A stretch of DNA of 64,000 bases from Myxococcota bacterium. Its GTDB lineage: Bacteria > Myxococcota_A > Bradymonadia > UBA7976 > UBA1532. The notes under the pieces were generated by a model. The model saw nothing but the letters and a program-made list of their open reading frames with translations, ran no database searches and had not been told where the DNA came from. Below, piece after piece: positions 16,193 to 24,194 of the stretch. The stretch spans positions 1-64,000 of the forward strand of contig JAKLJY010000014.1 in NCBI GenBank assembly GCA_023150895.1. Direction: 5' to 3'. How positions within the stretch are numbered: position 1 is the first letter of the stretch; every line of letters begins with the position of its first letter. The position numbers and the translations under genes are program-made.

Positions 16193-17544
16193 GGGGCCTC
16201 GCCGAGTCTCACCATGACCGCCACGAGACTCTCGGGAACAATGTAGGGTGAATGCGTCGCCAAGACGAAATCCAGACTCGAAAGCCGCGCGATCGCCGCG
16301 ACCTCCTCCAGGAAGTCCTGCTGCCACGTCACATGGAGCGACAACTCAGGTTCGTCGATGAGAACCATCGTATTTGGCGCCGCTTCGAAGAGGAGTTCAT
16401 GCAGGAGAACCATCTCGTGCTGTTCGCCAGAAGAGAGTTGATCGAGCCGAAGATCCCGGGCATCGGCGGTGCGGACTTTGTATCCCGAGTCGACGTTGAT
16501 ACTGACGGTCTTCGGATGAAGCTTCCGATTCAAGCTTTCGAGGAGACGCTCCGCCTTGTCTGCGATCTGCGCGAATGCGGCCAGCTTCTGCTCGCGGTCG
16601 CGCAGAATTACATGAAAGGTTCCGCGTTGCTCCTCGGAAAGTTTCGTCTCGTCCGGGTGTGCAGCGGAGTCCTTGAGCAGCCCAATCTTGCGCAAGCGCG
16701 ACTCGGTCTCCCGTAAGGCCAGGCTCTGCGCCTGCAGGTCGCCGATCGTCGGCGGTTCCTCGACGGCGTCGAAAAGTCGCTTCGGCAGACTGGCGTCCAG
16801 TTCAGTTGAAAGCTGACGATACTTCCGATCACTCTCCCGAATGACCGCAGCGAGCTTTTCGCTGAGGTGTTCGACCATCAGCATCGTTCGCTTCTGTTGT
16901 GCCTGCGCTCTCTCGTTTCGCTCTTCCGACTCCCGATCGACGAAGAGCCGATCCGTGCGGATGTAGGTGATAGCGGGCAGTGACTGCCGGAAGTCTCGGA
17001 TCGACTCGGGTTCCGCCCACTCGCGGGCGAAGTCGAAATCCGAGATGAACCTTGTGGCATATCGGCGCACGACTTCAATCGTCGAGGGCGTGTCGCCACG
17101 GATACGGTCCCGCCATCGGCCGGACTTCAGGCGTTGAACAAGGCCCAAGGGCACTTGACTGGCCAACAACTGTTCGATGGCAAGTTCGCGACCCCCAGGA
17201 AGTTCGAGCGACCCGTTCACCATTTCATGGCCGGGCACGCTCAACGAGTACTTCAGTTCGACCGCAGCCTCCTCGTCGCCATCCGCGCCTCGGCGGTGTA
17301 GCCGCAGGGTCCCGCCGTCGTCCGTTTCGAGGACGATTTCGCCAAATGGGATCCGTATCAGGTCACCGTATCGGCCGTCGCGCAATGCACTGAGCAAGTC
17401 GAGCGTAATGGTCTTCCCCGACCCGTTTCGACCGAAGAGCACGGTGACCCGCTCTTCGAGCCGAAACGGAATATCAATCGTGGCTGAGCCGGGCCCGAAC
17501 GGCGTCCGAATCGTGAGGCGTTTCAAACGGAGCGGCGCGGACAC
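16189..17544 (-). CDS. AriA-like AAA/ABC ATPase of PARIS-type system
   Basis: A 451-residue ABC-class ATPase. Walker A is GRNGSGKT (residues 38-45), the ABC signature is LSSGEQ (near 370), Walker B is MVLIDEPELS (near 394) and the switch region is LATHSPYI; a coiled-coil stretch lies between them. The size and order match AriA, the scaffold and sensor of PARIS. The GTG at 17544 (VSAPLRLKRLTIRTPFGPGS) is the only plausible start: the frame further upstream runs antisense over the LysR gene. AGG lies 9 nt before it. Codon use and slightly lower GC than neighbours suggest possible transfer. Confidence 0.7.
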   Translation of the reverse strand: MSAPLRLKRLTIRTPFGPGSATIDIPFRLEERVTVLFGRNGSGKTITLDLLSALRDGRYGDLIRIPFGEIVLETDDGGTLRLHRRGADGDEEAAVELKYSLSVPGHEMVNGSLELPGGRELAIEQLLASQVPLGLVQRLKSGRWRDRIRGDTPSTIEVVRRYATRFISDFDFAREWAEPESIRDFRQSLPAITYIRTDRLFVDRESEERNERAQAQQKRTMLMVEHLSEKLAAVIRESDRKYRQLSTELDASLPKRLFDAVEEPPTIGDLQAQSLALRETESRLRKIGLLKDSAAHPDETKLSEEQRGTFHVILRDREQKLAAFAQIADKAERLLESLNRKLHPKTVSINVDSGYKVRTADARDLRLDQLSSGEQHEMVLLHELLFEAAPNTMVLIDEPELSLHVTWQQDFLEEVAAIARLSSLDFVLATHSPYIVPESLVAVMVRLGEAP

Positions 17545-17620
17545 GGCGGAACCTGGGCTGTGGGGGATGAGGCGTTGGGTACCATGACGTCGGCGCAACT
17601 CGCTACAACTGCCTCCCCCC

Positions 17621-18523
17621 TCACGCGTCGAGGTGCGGTGCGAGCGTCGCCGCCATCCACTCCGTGACGGCCCGCACGTGGCGCGGCACGCCCCGGCCGC
17701 CGACGAAAACGAGGGAGACCGGCATCGGCGCGCAGGTGAAGGCCGGCAGCACCTCGACGAGCGTCCCGGCGGCGAGGTGCGCCGCGAGGCCGAGGCGCGG
17801 GGCCTGAATGAGGCCGAGCCCGGCCAGACACGCCGCCTGATACGAGTCCGTACTGTTGACGGTGACGCGCGCCCGCATCGGGTGTTCGCGCCAGCTTTCA
17901 CCGTCGTGATACTCGAACGACGGCGGCTCGGCCCCGAACCGCAGCGCGTAGTCGACGAGGAAGTGCCCGTCGAGGTCCGCGATGCACCGCGGCGTGCCCT
18001 GGGCGGCCAGGTAGCCCGGGCTCGCACAGTTGAGCATGCCGAGGCTCCCGATTCGCCGGGCGACGAGACCGGAGTCGGCGAGACGCCCGACGCGCAGCAC
18101 GCAGTCGAAGCCCTCCCGAACGAGATCCACCCGGCGGTCCGTCGAGCTGAGCTGGAGCTCGAGCCCGGGGTGCGCGTCGAGCAGCGCCGGCAGGGCCGGG
18201 ATGAGCACCGAGCGCGCGAGCGCCTGCGGGACGTCCGCCCGGACCCGCCCGCGGACCTGCGCGGCGGGGGTGTACGTCGCGGCGAGTTCGTCGGCGGCAA
18301 AGAGCAGCGCCCGCGCGCGTTCGAGAAAGTCCTCCCCGTCGGACGTCAGGCGCACGGCCCGCGTCGAGCGATGGAAGAGGCGGGTGCCGAGCGTCTCTTC
18401 GAGGCCGGAGAGGCGGGCGGAGACGCGGGTCTTCGACAGACCGAGGCGCTCCCCCGCCTGGGTGAAGCTGCCGCGATCGGCGACTTCGAGGAAGACCCGC
18501 AGCGCGTCGAGGTCGAAGGACAT
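17621..18523 (-). CDS. LysR-family transcriptional regulator
   Basis: A 300-residue LysR regulator: N-terminal winged helix (FDLDALRVFLEVADRGSFTQ, LSKTRVSARLSGLEETLGTRLFHRSTR) and a C-terminal effector domain (RVRADVPQALARSVLIPALP). It is divergent from a short-chain dehydrogenase gene, the usual arrangement for a LysR regulator and its target. A perfect inverted repeat in the 112-nt gap (18537-18549) is the likely operator. The effector is unknown; the target enzyme suggests a carbonyl or quinone compound. Confidence 0.92.
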   Translation of the reverse strand: MSFDLDALRVFLEVADRGSFTQAGERLGLSKTRVSARLSGLEETLGTRLFHRSTRAVRLTSDGEDFLERARALLFAADELAATYTPAAQVRGRVRADVPQALARSVLIPALPALLDAHPGLELQLSSTDRRVDLVREGFDCVLRVGRLADSGLVARRIGSLGMLNCASPGYLAAQGTPRCIADLDGHFLVDYALRFGAEPPSFEYHDGESWREHPMRARVTVNSTDSYQAACLAGLGLIQAPRLGLAAHLAAGTLVEVLPAFTCAPMPVSLVFVGGRGVPRHVRAVTEWMAATLAPHLDA

Positions 18524-18536
18524 TGTCCCGAAATAC

Positions 18537-18549
18537 GAAACAATGTTTC
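18537..18549. promoter_or_regulatory. LysR-type operator in divergent promoter
   Basis: A perfect 13-bp inverted repeat, GAAAC-AAT-GTTTC, sits 14 nt upstream of the LysR start and about 87 nt upstream of the dehydrogenase start. It is AT-rich against a GC-rich background and is the right place for autoregulation and divergent activation. Assignment is by position and symmetry only. Confidence 0.5.
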
Positions 18550-18635
18550 CAGATTCAAGCGATTCCCGAGCGGGTCGACGCGGGGCATGCTGCGTTCACC
18601 CACGGGCCGACGGCCCCCCACCCCCGGAGCAGACC

Positions 18636-19400
18636 ATGAGCACCCAGCCCCGCATCGTCCTCGTCACCGGCGGCAGCCGCGGCCTCGGCCGCAACGCCGC
18701 ACTTCACCTCGCCCGCGGCGGAGACGACGTCATCGTCACTTACCGCCACAACGAAGCCGACGCGCAGTCCCTCTGCGCCGAGGTCGCCGCGCTCGGTCGC
18801 ACCGCCGTTGCGCTGCGCCTCGACGTCGGCGACGCCGGCGCCGTCCCCGGTTTCGTCGCGCAGGTCGAGGACGTGCTCGCCCGGCGCTTCGGCGGCGCGC
18901 GCCTGTACGCCCTCGTCAACAACGCCGGCGTCGGCACCTACGCGCCCTTCGCCCAGACGAGCCCGGCGCAGCTCGACGAGATGTTCGCCATCCACGTCAA
19001 GGGGCCGTTCCTGCTGACGCAGGCGCTCTTGCCGCTCATCGCCGACGGCGGACGCATTCTCAACATCTCCAGCGGCCTCGCGCGCTTCTCCATGGCCGGC
19101 TTCTCGGCCTACGCCATGATGAAGGGCGCCCTGGAAGTCATGACCCGGTACCTGGCCGTCGAACTCGGCGCGCGCCGCATCGCGGTCAACACACTCGCCC
19201 CCGGGGCCATCGAGACCGACTTCGGCGGGGGCATGGTGCGCGACAATGCCGCCGTGAATCAGATGATCGCCGGACAGACCCCCCTCGGCCGCGTCGGCCT
19301 GCCCGATGACATCGGCGGCGCCATCACCATGCTGCTCGACGAACGCAGCGGCTGGATCAACGGCCAGCGGATCGAGGCCTCGGGTGGCATCCACGTCTGA
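18636..19400 (+). CDS. short-chain dehydrogenase/reductase
   Basis: A 254-residue classical SDR: cofactor motif TGGSRGLGRNAA near the N-terminus, NNAGVG, catalytic Ser in NISSGLARF, YxxxK replaced by YAMMK (SAYAMMKGALE), so the catalytic Tyr-Lys pair is present, and the usual APGAIETDF and IGGAITMLL segments. NADPH preference is likely from the basic residue after the glycine motif. Substrate unknown. Divergent from the LysR gene that probably controls it. ATG at 18636 follows GGAG. Confidence 0.92.
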   Translation: MSTQPRIVLVTGGSRGLGRNAALHLARGGDDVIVTYRHNEADAQSLCAEVAALGRTAVALRLDVGDAGAVPGFVAQVEDVLARRFGGARLYALVNNAGVGTYAPFAQTSPAQLDEMFAIHVKGPFLLTQALLPLIADGGRILNISSGLARFSMAGFSAYAMMKGALEVMTRYLAVELGARRIAVNTLAPGAIETDFGGGMVRDNAAVNQMIAGQTPLGRVGLPDDIGGAITMLLDERSGWINGQRIEASGGIHV

Positions 19401-19425
19401 GCGGGGTCGAAGTGCCTCGCTGGCG

Positions 19426-19451
19426 GCAGACCATTGCGCCGACCGGCGCGA
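19426..19451. repeat. 26-bp imperfect direct repeat, copy 1
   Basis: Matches 24 of 26 positions with 20141-20166 (shared core CAGACCATTGCG, then CGACCGGCGC). This copy lies just where the truncated nucleotidyltransferase loses homology. Confidence 0.55.
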
Positions 19452-19454
19452 AGC

Positions 19455-19925
19455 CGACACGCCGCCGCCGCGACGAAACCAGTCGAGCATCTGAAGGACC
19501 ATGTCTTCCGCGGTTGCGACCCAGATCGTGTGCGACGGCGACGGACCGACGGCGACCGTAACGCGTCGGTCCATCTCGGATGCGGAGTACGGATCGCGAC
19601 GCAAGACGAATACATCCACCTTGAACGCGGTCGCGAGGTGTATGACGTTGAAACTCGATCGCCGCCGAATGGCGTCCCGGATCGCGTCCTCGTCGGCGTA
19701 GAAGCCGTCACCGAGGGCAGCGACGAGCGGCGCGGCATGGGCGATGTCGAGATCCGCGACCATGTCCGAGTTCAGTGTGGCACGCGGCAAACCGAGCAAT
19801 GAACTCGCCACGGAGCCGCCGACGAGGTATCGCACCCCCAACCCGTCGAGGAGGCGGGCCACGAGGAGCGAGACGGCCAACGGCTCGGCGAGGGGTGTCG
19901 CCGCGCCGTCCGCTTCAGTACCCAT
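19455..19925 (-). pseudogene. nucleotidyltransferase, C-terminally truncated
   Basis: About 157 residues of a minimal nucleotidyltransferase-type protein: GVRYLVGGSVASSLLGLPRA, the acidic MVADLD pair (DLD) and VDVFVLRRDPYSASEM, ending at EDMVLQMLDWFRRGGGVS. Homologs continue for about 30-40 more residues with a xRQWRDVLGVL motif. Here the sequence turns into unrelated DNA that copies the start region of its own partner gene (see the direct repeat) and then runs antisense into the SDR gene. The active-site half is retained. The N-terminus overlaps the small partner gene by 11 nt. Confidence 0.65.
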
Positions 19926-20151
19926 GGATGTCCGGGTCCCACCCGAAGACGCGCACCATGAGCGCCCGCGGCAGGCGCAGCGCGGCCAGGCGGAGTTTCA
20001 TCTCGGTCTCCGGGATGTCCCCGTATTGTGCCCTGATCCGCGCCCGTGCGAGTTGCTCGACGGCGCGGCACGCCTCGCCGAGGCGGCGCGCCTTCTCGGC
20101 GGGCGTCATCCGCCGACCCGGATGCTCGCCGTCGCGCCGACGCCAGACCAT
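19915..20151 (-). CDS. small helical partner of the nucleotidyltransferase
   Basis: A 78-residue helical, basic protein: MTPAEKARRLGEACRAVEQL, then ARIRAQYGDIPETEMKLRLA and FGWDPD. Small proteins of this pattern (with IRARHPGASExEVRLRLA) commonly precede nucleotidyltransferase genes of the type next door, with overlapping starts, and the pair is toxin-antitoxin-like in layout. I know of no proven function. The start may instead be Met15 at 20109. Confidence 0.55.
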   Translation of the reverse strand: MVWRRRDGEHPGRRMTPAEKARRLGEACRAVEQLARARIRAQYGDIPETEMKLRLAALRLPRALMVRVFGWDPDIHGY

Positions 20152-20166
20152 TGCGACGACCGGCGC
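20141..20166. repeat. 26-bp imperfect direct repeat, copy 2
   Basis: This copy covers the start codon and upstream edge of the small partner gene; the other copy is at 19426-19451. The 0.7 kb between them carries the two-gene module. Confidence 0.55.
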
Positions 20167-20187
20167 CTTCGCGCATCAATGCACCGC

Positions 20188-20796
20188 ATGAAGCTCTACA
20201 CCTCCGACCTCTCCCCCTTCGCCCGCAAGTGTCGCATCGTCGCCGCCGAGCTCGGGCTGAGCGATCGCGTCGAGCTCGTCCCGCAGAGCGTCAGCCCGGT
20301 CACGCCCGATGCCGGCTATCTGCGCGCCAATCCGCTCGGCAAGCTCCCTGCGCTGATCACCGACGAGGGCCACACCGTCTTCGATTCGCACGTCATCTGC
20401 GAGTACCTGTGCAGCCTCGCGGGGGACACCCGTCTCGTGCCGACGGGCGCGTCGCGCTTCGACGTGCTGACGCGGCAGGCCCTGGCGAGCGGCATGACGG
20501 ACGCCGTCATCCTGGTGCGGTACGAGACCGCGCTGCGACCCGAATCGCTGCGCTGGTCGGACTGGACGGCCGGCCAGTGGCGGAAGTTCGACGAGGGGCT
20601 CGGCTGGTTCGAGGCGCACGCCGGCGTGCTCGACGGGCCGCTCGATCTCGCGCAGATCGCGTTGGCCTGCGGGCTCGGCTACACCGACGTGCGGTTCCCC
20701 GACCGCGGTTGGCGCGCCGGTGCACCGCGCATCGCCGCCTGGTATGCGCAGATCGAGACGCTGCCGGCGTTTCAGGCCACGCGGCCGAAAACCTGA
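20188..20796 (+). CDS. glutathione S-transferase family protein
   Basis: A 202-residue protein with an N-terminal thioredoxin-like GST domain (MKLYTSDLSPFARKCRI; the Ser/Pro pair is the usual glutathione site; NPLGKLPAL; DSHVICEYL) and an all-helical C-terminal domain. The family conjugates or reduces substrates with glutathione; the specific role is unknown. An ATG three codons upstream (20179) is also possible. Confidence 0.88.
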   Translation: MKLYTSDLSPFARKCRIVAAELGLSDRVELVPQSVSPVTPDAGYLRANPLGKLPALITDEGHTVFDSHVICEYLCSLAGDTRLVPTGASRFDVLTRQALASGMTDAVILVRYETALRPESLRWSDWTAGQWRKFDEGLGWFEAHAGVLDGPLDLAQIALACGLGYTDVRFPDRGWRAGAPRIAAWYAQIETLPAFQATRPKT

Positions 20797-20808
20797 GCGC
20801 CCTTCGGG

Positions 20809-22248
20809 CTACTTGCCCTCGATGACGATGGGCCCGTCGCCGTTGGCCGGGCCTTCACCGTCGGTCGAGCCATCGTCGGTGGGGGCCGCGGTCGGCGGGG
20901 CCGTCGCACCGCCGGTTTCGGCCTCGCAGGTCTCGTTGGCCACCGCCGGCCGCACGAGGTCGACCACGGTACAGCTCTCCGGTTTGGCGCAGCTCGCTTC
21001 GGCTGCGGGGACGGCCACGGCGCCGACCTCCAGCGTCGCGGTGCCGGCGATCACCGAGAGGTCGACCCAAAAGGTCTCGCCGTCCACACCGTTCAGGCTC
21101 AGCGCCTCGCCCGTCGCCTCGGAGCGCGGGGTCTCGAGGCAGGCCGTGCCGTCGGCGCCGGCGGGCAGCCAGTTGTAGAAACTGCGGTCCCGGCCGGACA
21201 GCGCGACCGTCGTCTCGGGTTCGGGACGACCGCAGGGATCCGTCACGCGCACCTGAACACACCCCTTGCCCTTCAGCGGGAACCCGAGGCCGAAGATGCC
21301 GCTCTTGATGGCCCCGCGGCACAGGTGCGGCGTGATGAGCTGGACCTTTTCGCGTTCGTCCTCCGCGCCCGGCGCGGGTTCGGGCCCCAAGGCGATCTCT
21401 TTGACGGGGGGGTCGCCCCGGCGGATGTCGCCGAGCTCGTCGGCGCGGTAGGCCACCTGATGAAACTGCCCGGTGGAGTCGAACCCGCCCGCCGACACGA
21501 ACCCGCTGCCGATGGGCGTCCACTGACCCGTCGCCGGGGTAATCTCGTAGGTGACGAAGTCGATCGTGTCGTTGCCCTCGGCCGTGTCCTGCAGTTCGTC
21601 GTAACTGTCGGCTTCGATGGGGAAACAGAGCACACCCTCCTGCCCGCCGGGGTCGAGGATGGGGGCGCCCGTCTGGTCGCGATAGTCGCCCTCGCTGACC
21701 CCGAGCATGAGCAGCGTCTGCCCCGCCGGGTCGAAGAACTCGCCGGGCATGGCCGCGAGGTTGCTCTGCCCGCTGATGCCGCCGACCCATCCCCGGGCGA
21801 GGACGCCCGGTGTGGCCGCATCCGTGCTGGTGCCCGACTCGGTGCTGCAGGTCTCTTTGCCGCAGATGAGCTCGTCGAGCTCGGCGAGGCGCACGTCGAG
21901 CGTGACCGACGCGCGCGGCAACGGCAGGCGGAACGTGCGGATGTTGCGGGAGAAACTCTCCTTCTCCCAGGTGACGACGACGCGGTCGCAGCCCGTGCGG
22001 GGCAGCGCGAGGCCGTAGAGACCGTCGGCGCCCGTCTGACCGCGCACCTCCGTCGAGCCGCAGCGGCCGATGACCACGACGTCCGGCAGCGTGCCGCCGG
22101 GGCCGGTCACCACGCCCGTCAGGCCGAGCGTCTCACCGTAGAGGTCCTTCTCGGTGGATTCGCACGCGGCCACGACCGCCAGCAGCGCCGGGAGGGACAG
22201 CGTGACGAGACGCCGAGCGGTTCGAGCGGTTCGAGCGAAACAACGCAT
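20809..22248 (-). CDS. lipoprotein with carboxypeptidase-regulatory-like domain
   Basis: A 479-residue lipoprotein (signal SLPALLAVVAAC). The N-terminal mature part reads GLTGVVTGPGGTLPDVVVIG and LPRTGCDRVVVTWEKESF, a beta-sandwich like the carboxypeptidase regulatory domain. The remainder is unrecognised, with repeated beta-rich segments and paired Cys (CGKETC, CETPRSE) and a Thr/Ala/Asp-rich tail. Three direct copies of CGGTTCGAG-like 9-mers occur in the signal peptide coding (ARTARTAR). Probably outer-membrane or periplasmic; function unknown. It is divergent from sppA with a 186-nt gap. Confidence 0.7.
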   Translation of the reverse strand: MRCFARTARTARRLVTLSLPALLAVVAACESTEKDLYGETLGLTGVVTGPGGTLPDVVVIGRCGSTEVRGQTGADGLYGLALPRTGCDRVVVTWEKESFSRNIRTFRLPLPRASVTLDVRLAELDELICGKETCSTESGTSTDAATPGVLARGWVGGISGQSNLAAMPGEFFDPAGQTLLMLGVSEGDYRDQTGAPILDPGGQEGVLCFPIEADSYDELQDTAEGNDTIDFVTYEITPATGQWTPIGSGFVSAGGFDSTGQFHQVAYRADELGDIRRGDPPVKEIALGPEPAPGAEDEREKVQLITPHLCRGAIKSGIFGLGFPLKGKGCVQVRVTDPCGRPEPETTVALSGRDRSFYNWLPAGADGTACLETPRSEATGEALSLNGVDGETFWVDLSVIAGTATLEVGAVAVPAAEASCAKPESCTVVDLVRPAVANETCEAETGGATAPPTAAPTDDGSTDGEGPANGDGPIVIEGK

Positions 22249-22434
22249 GCAGCCTCCAGGTCGCACAAGACGCAGGCAAGCCGGGCACGGGGCCCGGGTC
22301 GCGGGATGATAGCGCCGTTTGGGGCGGCGCGACACGCGCGTTGACGCCGCGCCGTTCGTGCGCATGGTCCCGTCTCCCCGGCAACCTCCGGATGCCCCCG
22401 TCGCCCCCCGTCGAACGGCCGAAAGGGCCCCCCC

Positions 22435-24147
22435 ATGCTCCGCCTCGTGTTCGCGGCCCTGCTCTGGCTGCTTCTTCTCGTGCCCGTGGCCGCCCGCTTC
22501 GCCCTGTTCGCCCTGCGCCGCCGGCCGAAGGTGATCGAGGTCGTGCTCGAGGGGCACCACCCCCTGCGCCCGGAGCCCCGCTCGCCGTTCGGCCTCTCGC
22601 GCAGTCGCGGAAATGCCCTGGCGCGCCGCCCCCTGGCCAACGCGCTGCGCGAGGTCGGGCGCGATCCCTCCGTCGAGGCGGTCTGGGTGCGCATCGGCCA
22701 CCTCACCGGCGGGTTCGGCGAGCTCCACGCGCTGCGGGAGGCCCTGCGCAGGGTACGCGCGGCGGGCAAGCGCGTCGTCGCGTCGCTTTCGCACGCGGAC
22801 ACGCGGGCCCTCTACGTCGCCAGCGCCGCGGACGAGATCATCGTCTCGCCCCACCTGCCCGTGGACGCGCGCGGGCTGGCGCTGGAGCTGACGTTTTTCG
22901 GCGAGGGCCTGGAGAAGGCCGGCCTCGGTCTCGACGTGGTCACCGCCGGGGCGTTCAAGTCGGCGATGGAGCCCTTCACGCGGCGTGGCCCGAGCGAGGC
23001 GAGCGCCGAGGCCCTCGACGGGCTCTTGACCGGGCTCTACGACGAGGTCGTCACGGCACTGGCCACCCGCCCGGGCGCGCCCCGGGACGAAGCGGAGGTC
23101 CGCCGCGCGCTCGACGCCGGTCCGCACCTGCCCGAGGCCGCCCGAACCGCAGGTCTCGTCGACCACCTTCTTGAAGAAGAAGCCGTGCCCGAGCACCTCG
23201 GGTGTCCCGAGAAGGGCCGCACCCTGCGCCTGCGTCTGGAAGACTACCCCGGCCCGGCCCGACCGTGGCCGCGCTGGCGTCTGAAGCGCCCGCGCCTCGC
23301 GCTGATTGAAGTGCATGGCACCATCACCGATGGCCCGGTGGACGACGCCGAGCCGACGCCCGGGGCCAACGCCGCCGCCGTCTGCGAGGCCCTCGACCGG
23401 GCGCGCCGCAACAAGCGCATCCAGGGCGTCCTCCTGCACGTCGACAGCCGGGGTGGCAGCGCGACGGCGAGCGAGCGCATGTGGCGGGCCGTCCGCCGCC
23501 TCGCCGCGGAGAAACCCGTCATCGCCAGCATGGGCGACTACGCCGCCAGTGGGGGGTACTACGTCGCGAGCGCCGCCCACGGCATCGTCGCCGCCCCGGG
23601 CACGCTCACGGGCAGCATCGGGGTCATCGCCGCCAAGCCCGTGGCCGAGGGGTTGTTCGCGAAGCTCGGCATCGCGCACGCCCGCTTCGAACGCGGGCCG
23701 CAGAGCACCATGTACAGCCCGGCCCGACGCTTCACCGAGGCGCAGCGCGGGGCCGTCGAGCGCAGCATCCGGCACTTCTACGCGCTGTTCCTGCGGCGCG
23801 TGGGTGAGGGGCGCGCGCGTTCGCCCGAGAGCGTGCAGCCCGTCGCCGAGGGTCGCGTCTGGACGGGTGCGCAGGCGCTCGCGCACGGCCTCGTCGACCG
23901 CGTGGGCGACGAGCAGGTGGCCATCGACTGGCTGGCGGAGCGGGCCGGCGTGCCGCTGGACAAGAGCTGGCTCGTGCTGCTGCAACCCCGCGTCCGGTGG
24001 ATGCGACGCCTGTTGCCCGCGCTGCCCGGTCGGGCCGGCGCGCTCGCGACGGTCTTGCCCGAGCTCGCCGACCTCGCCGAACTCGCGACGCTCGCCCGCG
24101 CCGGCGACACCCCCCTGGCGATCTCCCCCGTCAAGCTGTCACCCTGA
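22435..24147 (+). CDS. sppA: signal peptide peptidase SppA, long form
   Basis: A 570-residue double-domain S49 protease with an N-terminal membrane segment (LVFAALLWLLLLVPVAARFA). The Ser-Lys dyad is visible: Lys175 in AGAFKSAMEPFTR in the first domain and Ser372 in DYAASGGYYVA in the second; GSIGVI follows. This is the E. coli 67-kDa layout. It degrades signal peptides and small membrane proteins in the inner membrane. ATG at 22435 is well placed and no other start fits. Confidence 0.93.
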   Translation: MLRLVFAALLWLLLLVPVAARFALFALRRRPKVIEVVLEGHHPLRPEPRSPFGLSRSRGNALARRPLANALREVGRDPSVEAVWVRIGHLTGGFGELHALREALRRVRAAGKRVVASLSHADTRALYVASAADEIIVSPHLPVDARGLALELTFFGEGLEKAGLGLDVVTAGAFKSAMEPFTRRGPSEASAEALDGLLTGLYDEVVTALATRPGAPRDEAEVRRALDAGPHLPEAARTAGLVDHLLEEEAVPEHLGCPEKGRTLRLRLEDYPGPARPWPRWRLKRPRLALIEVHGTITDGPVDDAEPTPGANAAAVCEALDRARRNKRIQGVLLHVDSRGGSATASERMWRAVRRLAAEKPVIASMGDYAASGGYYVASAAHGIVAAPGTLTGSIGVIAAKPVAEGLFAKLGIAHARFERGPQSTMYSPARRFTEAQRGAVERSIRHFYALFLRRVGEGRARSPESVQPVAEGRVWTGAQALAHGLVDRVGDEQVAIDWLAERAGVPLDKSWLVLLQPRVRWMRRLLPALPGRAGALATVLPELADLAELATLARAGDTPLAISPVKLSP

Positions 24148-24194
24148 GCGGACGCCCACGTCGGACGCCCGCCCCCGGGTGCTGTTGCCGCGCC

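Noticed and set aside
18555-19454. C-terminal extension of the nucleotidyltransferase
   Set aside because: The reading frame continues for about 300 residues but only as an antisense copy of the SDR gene, so it is not real.
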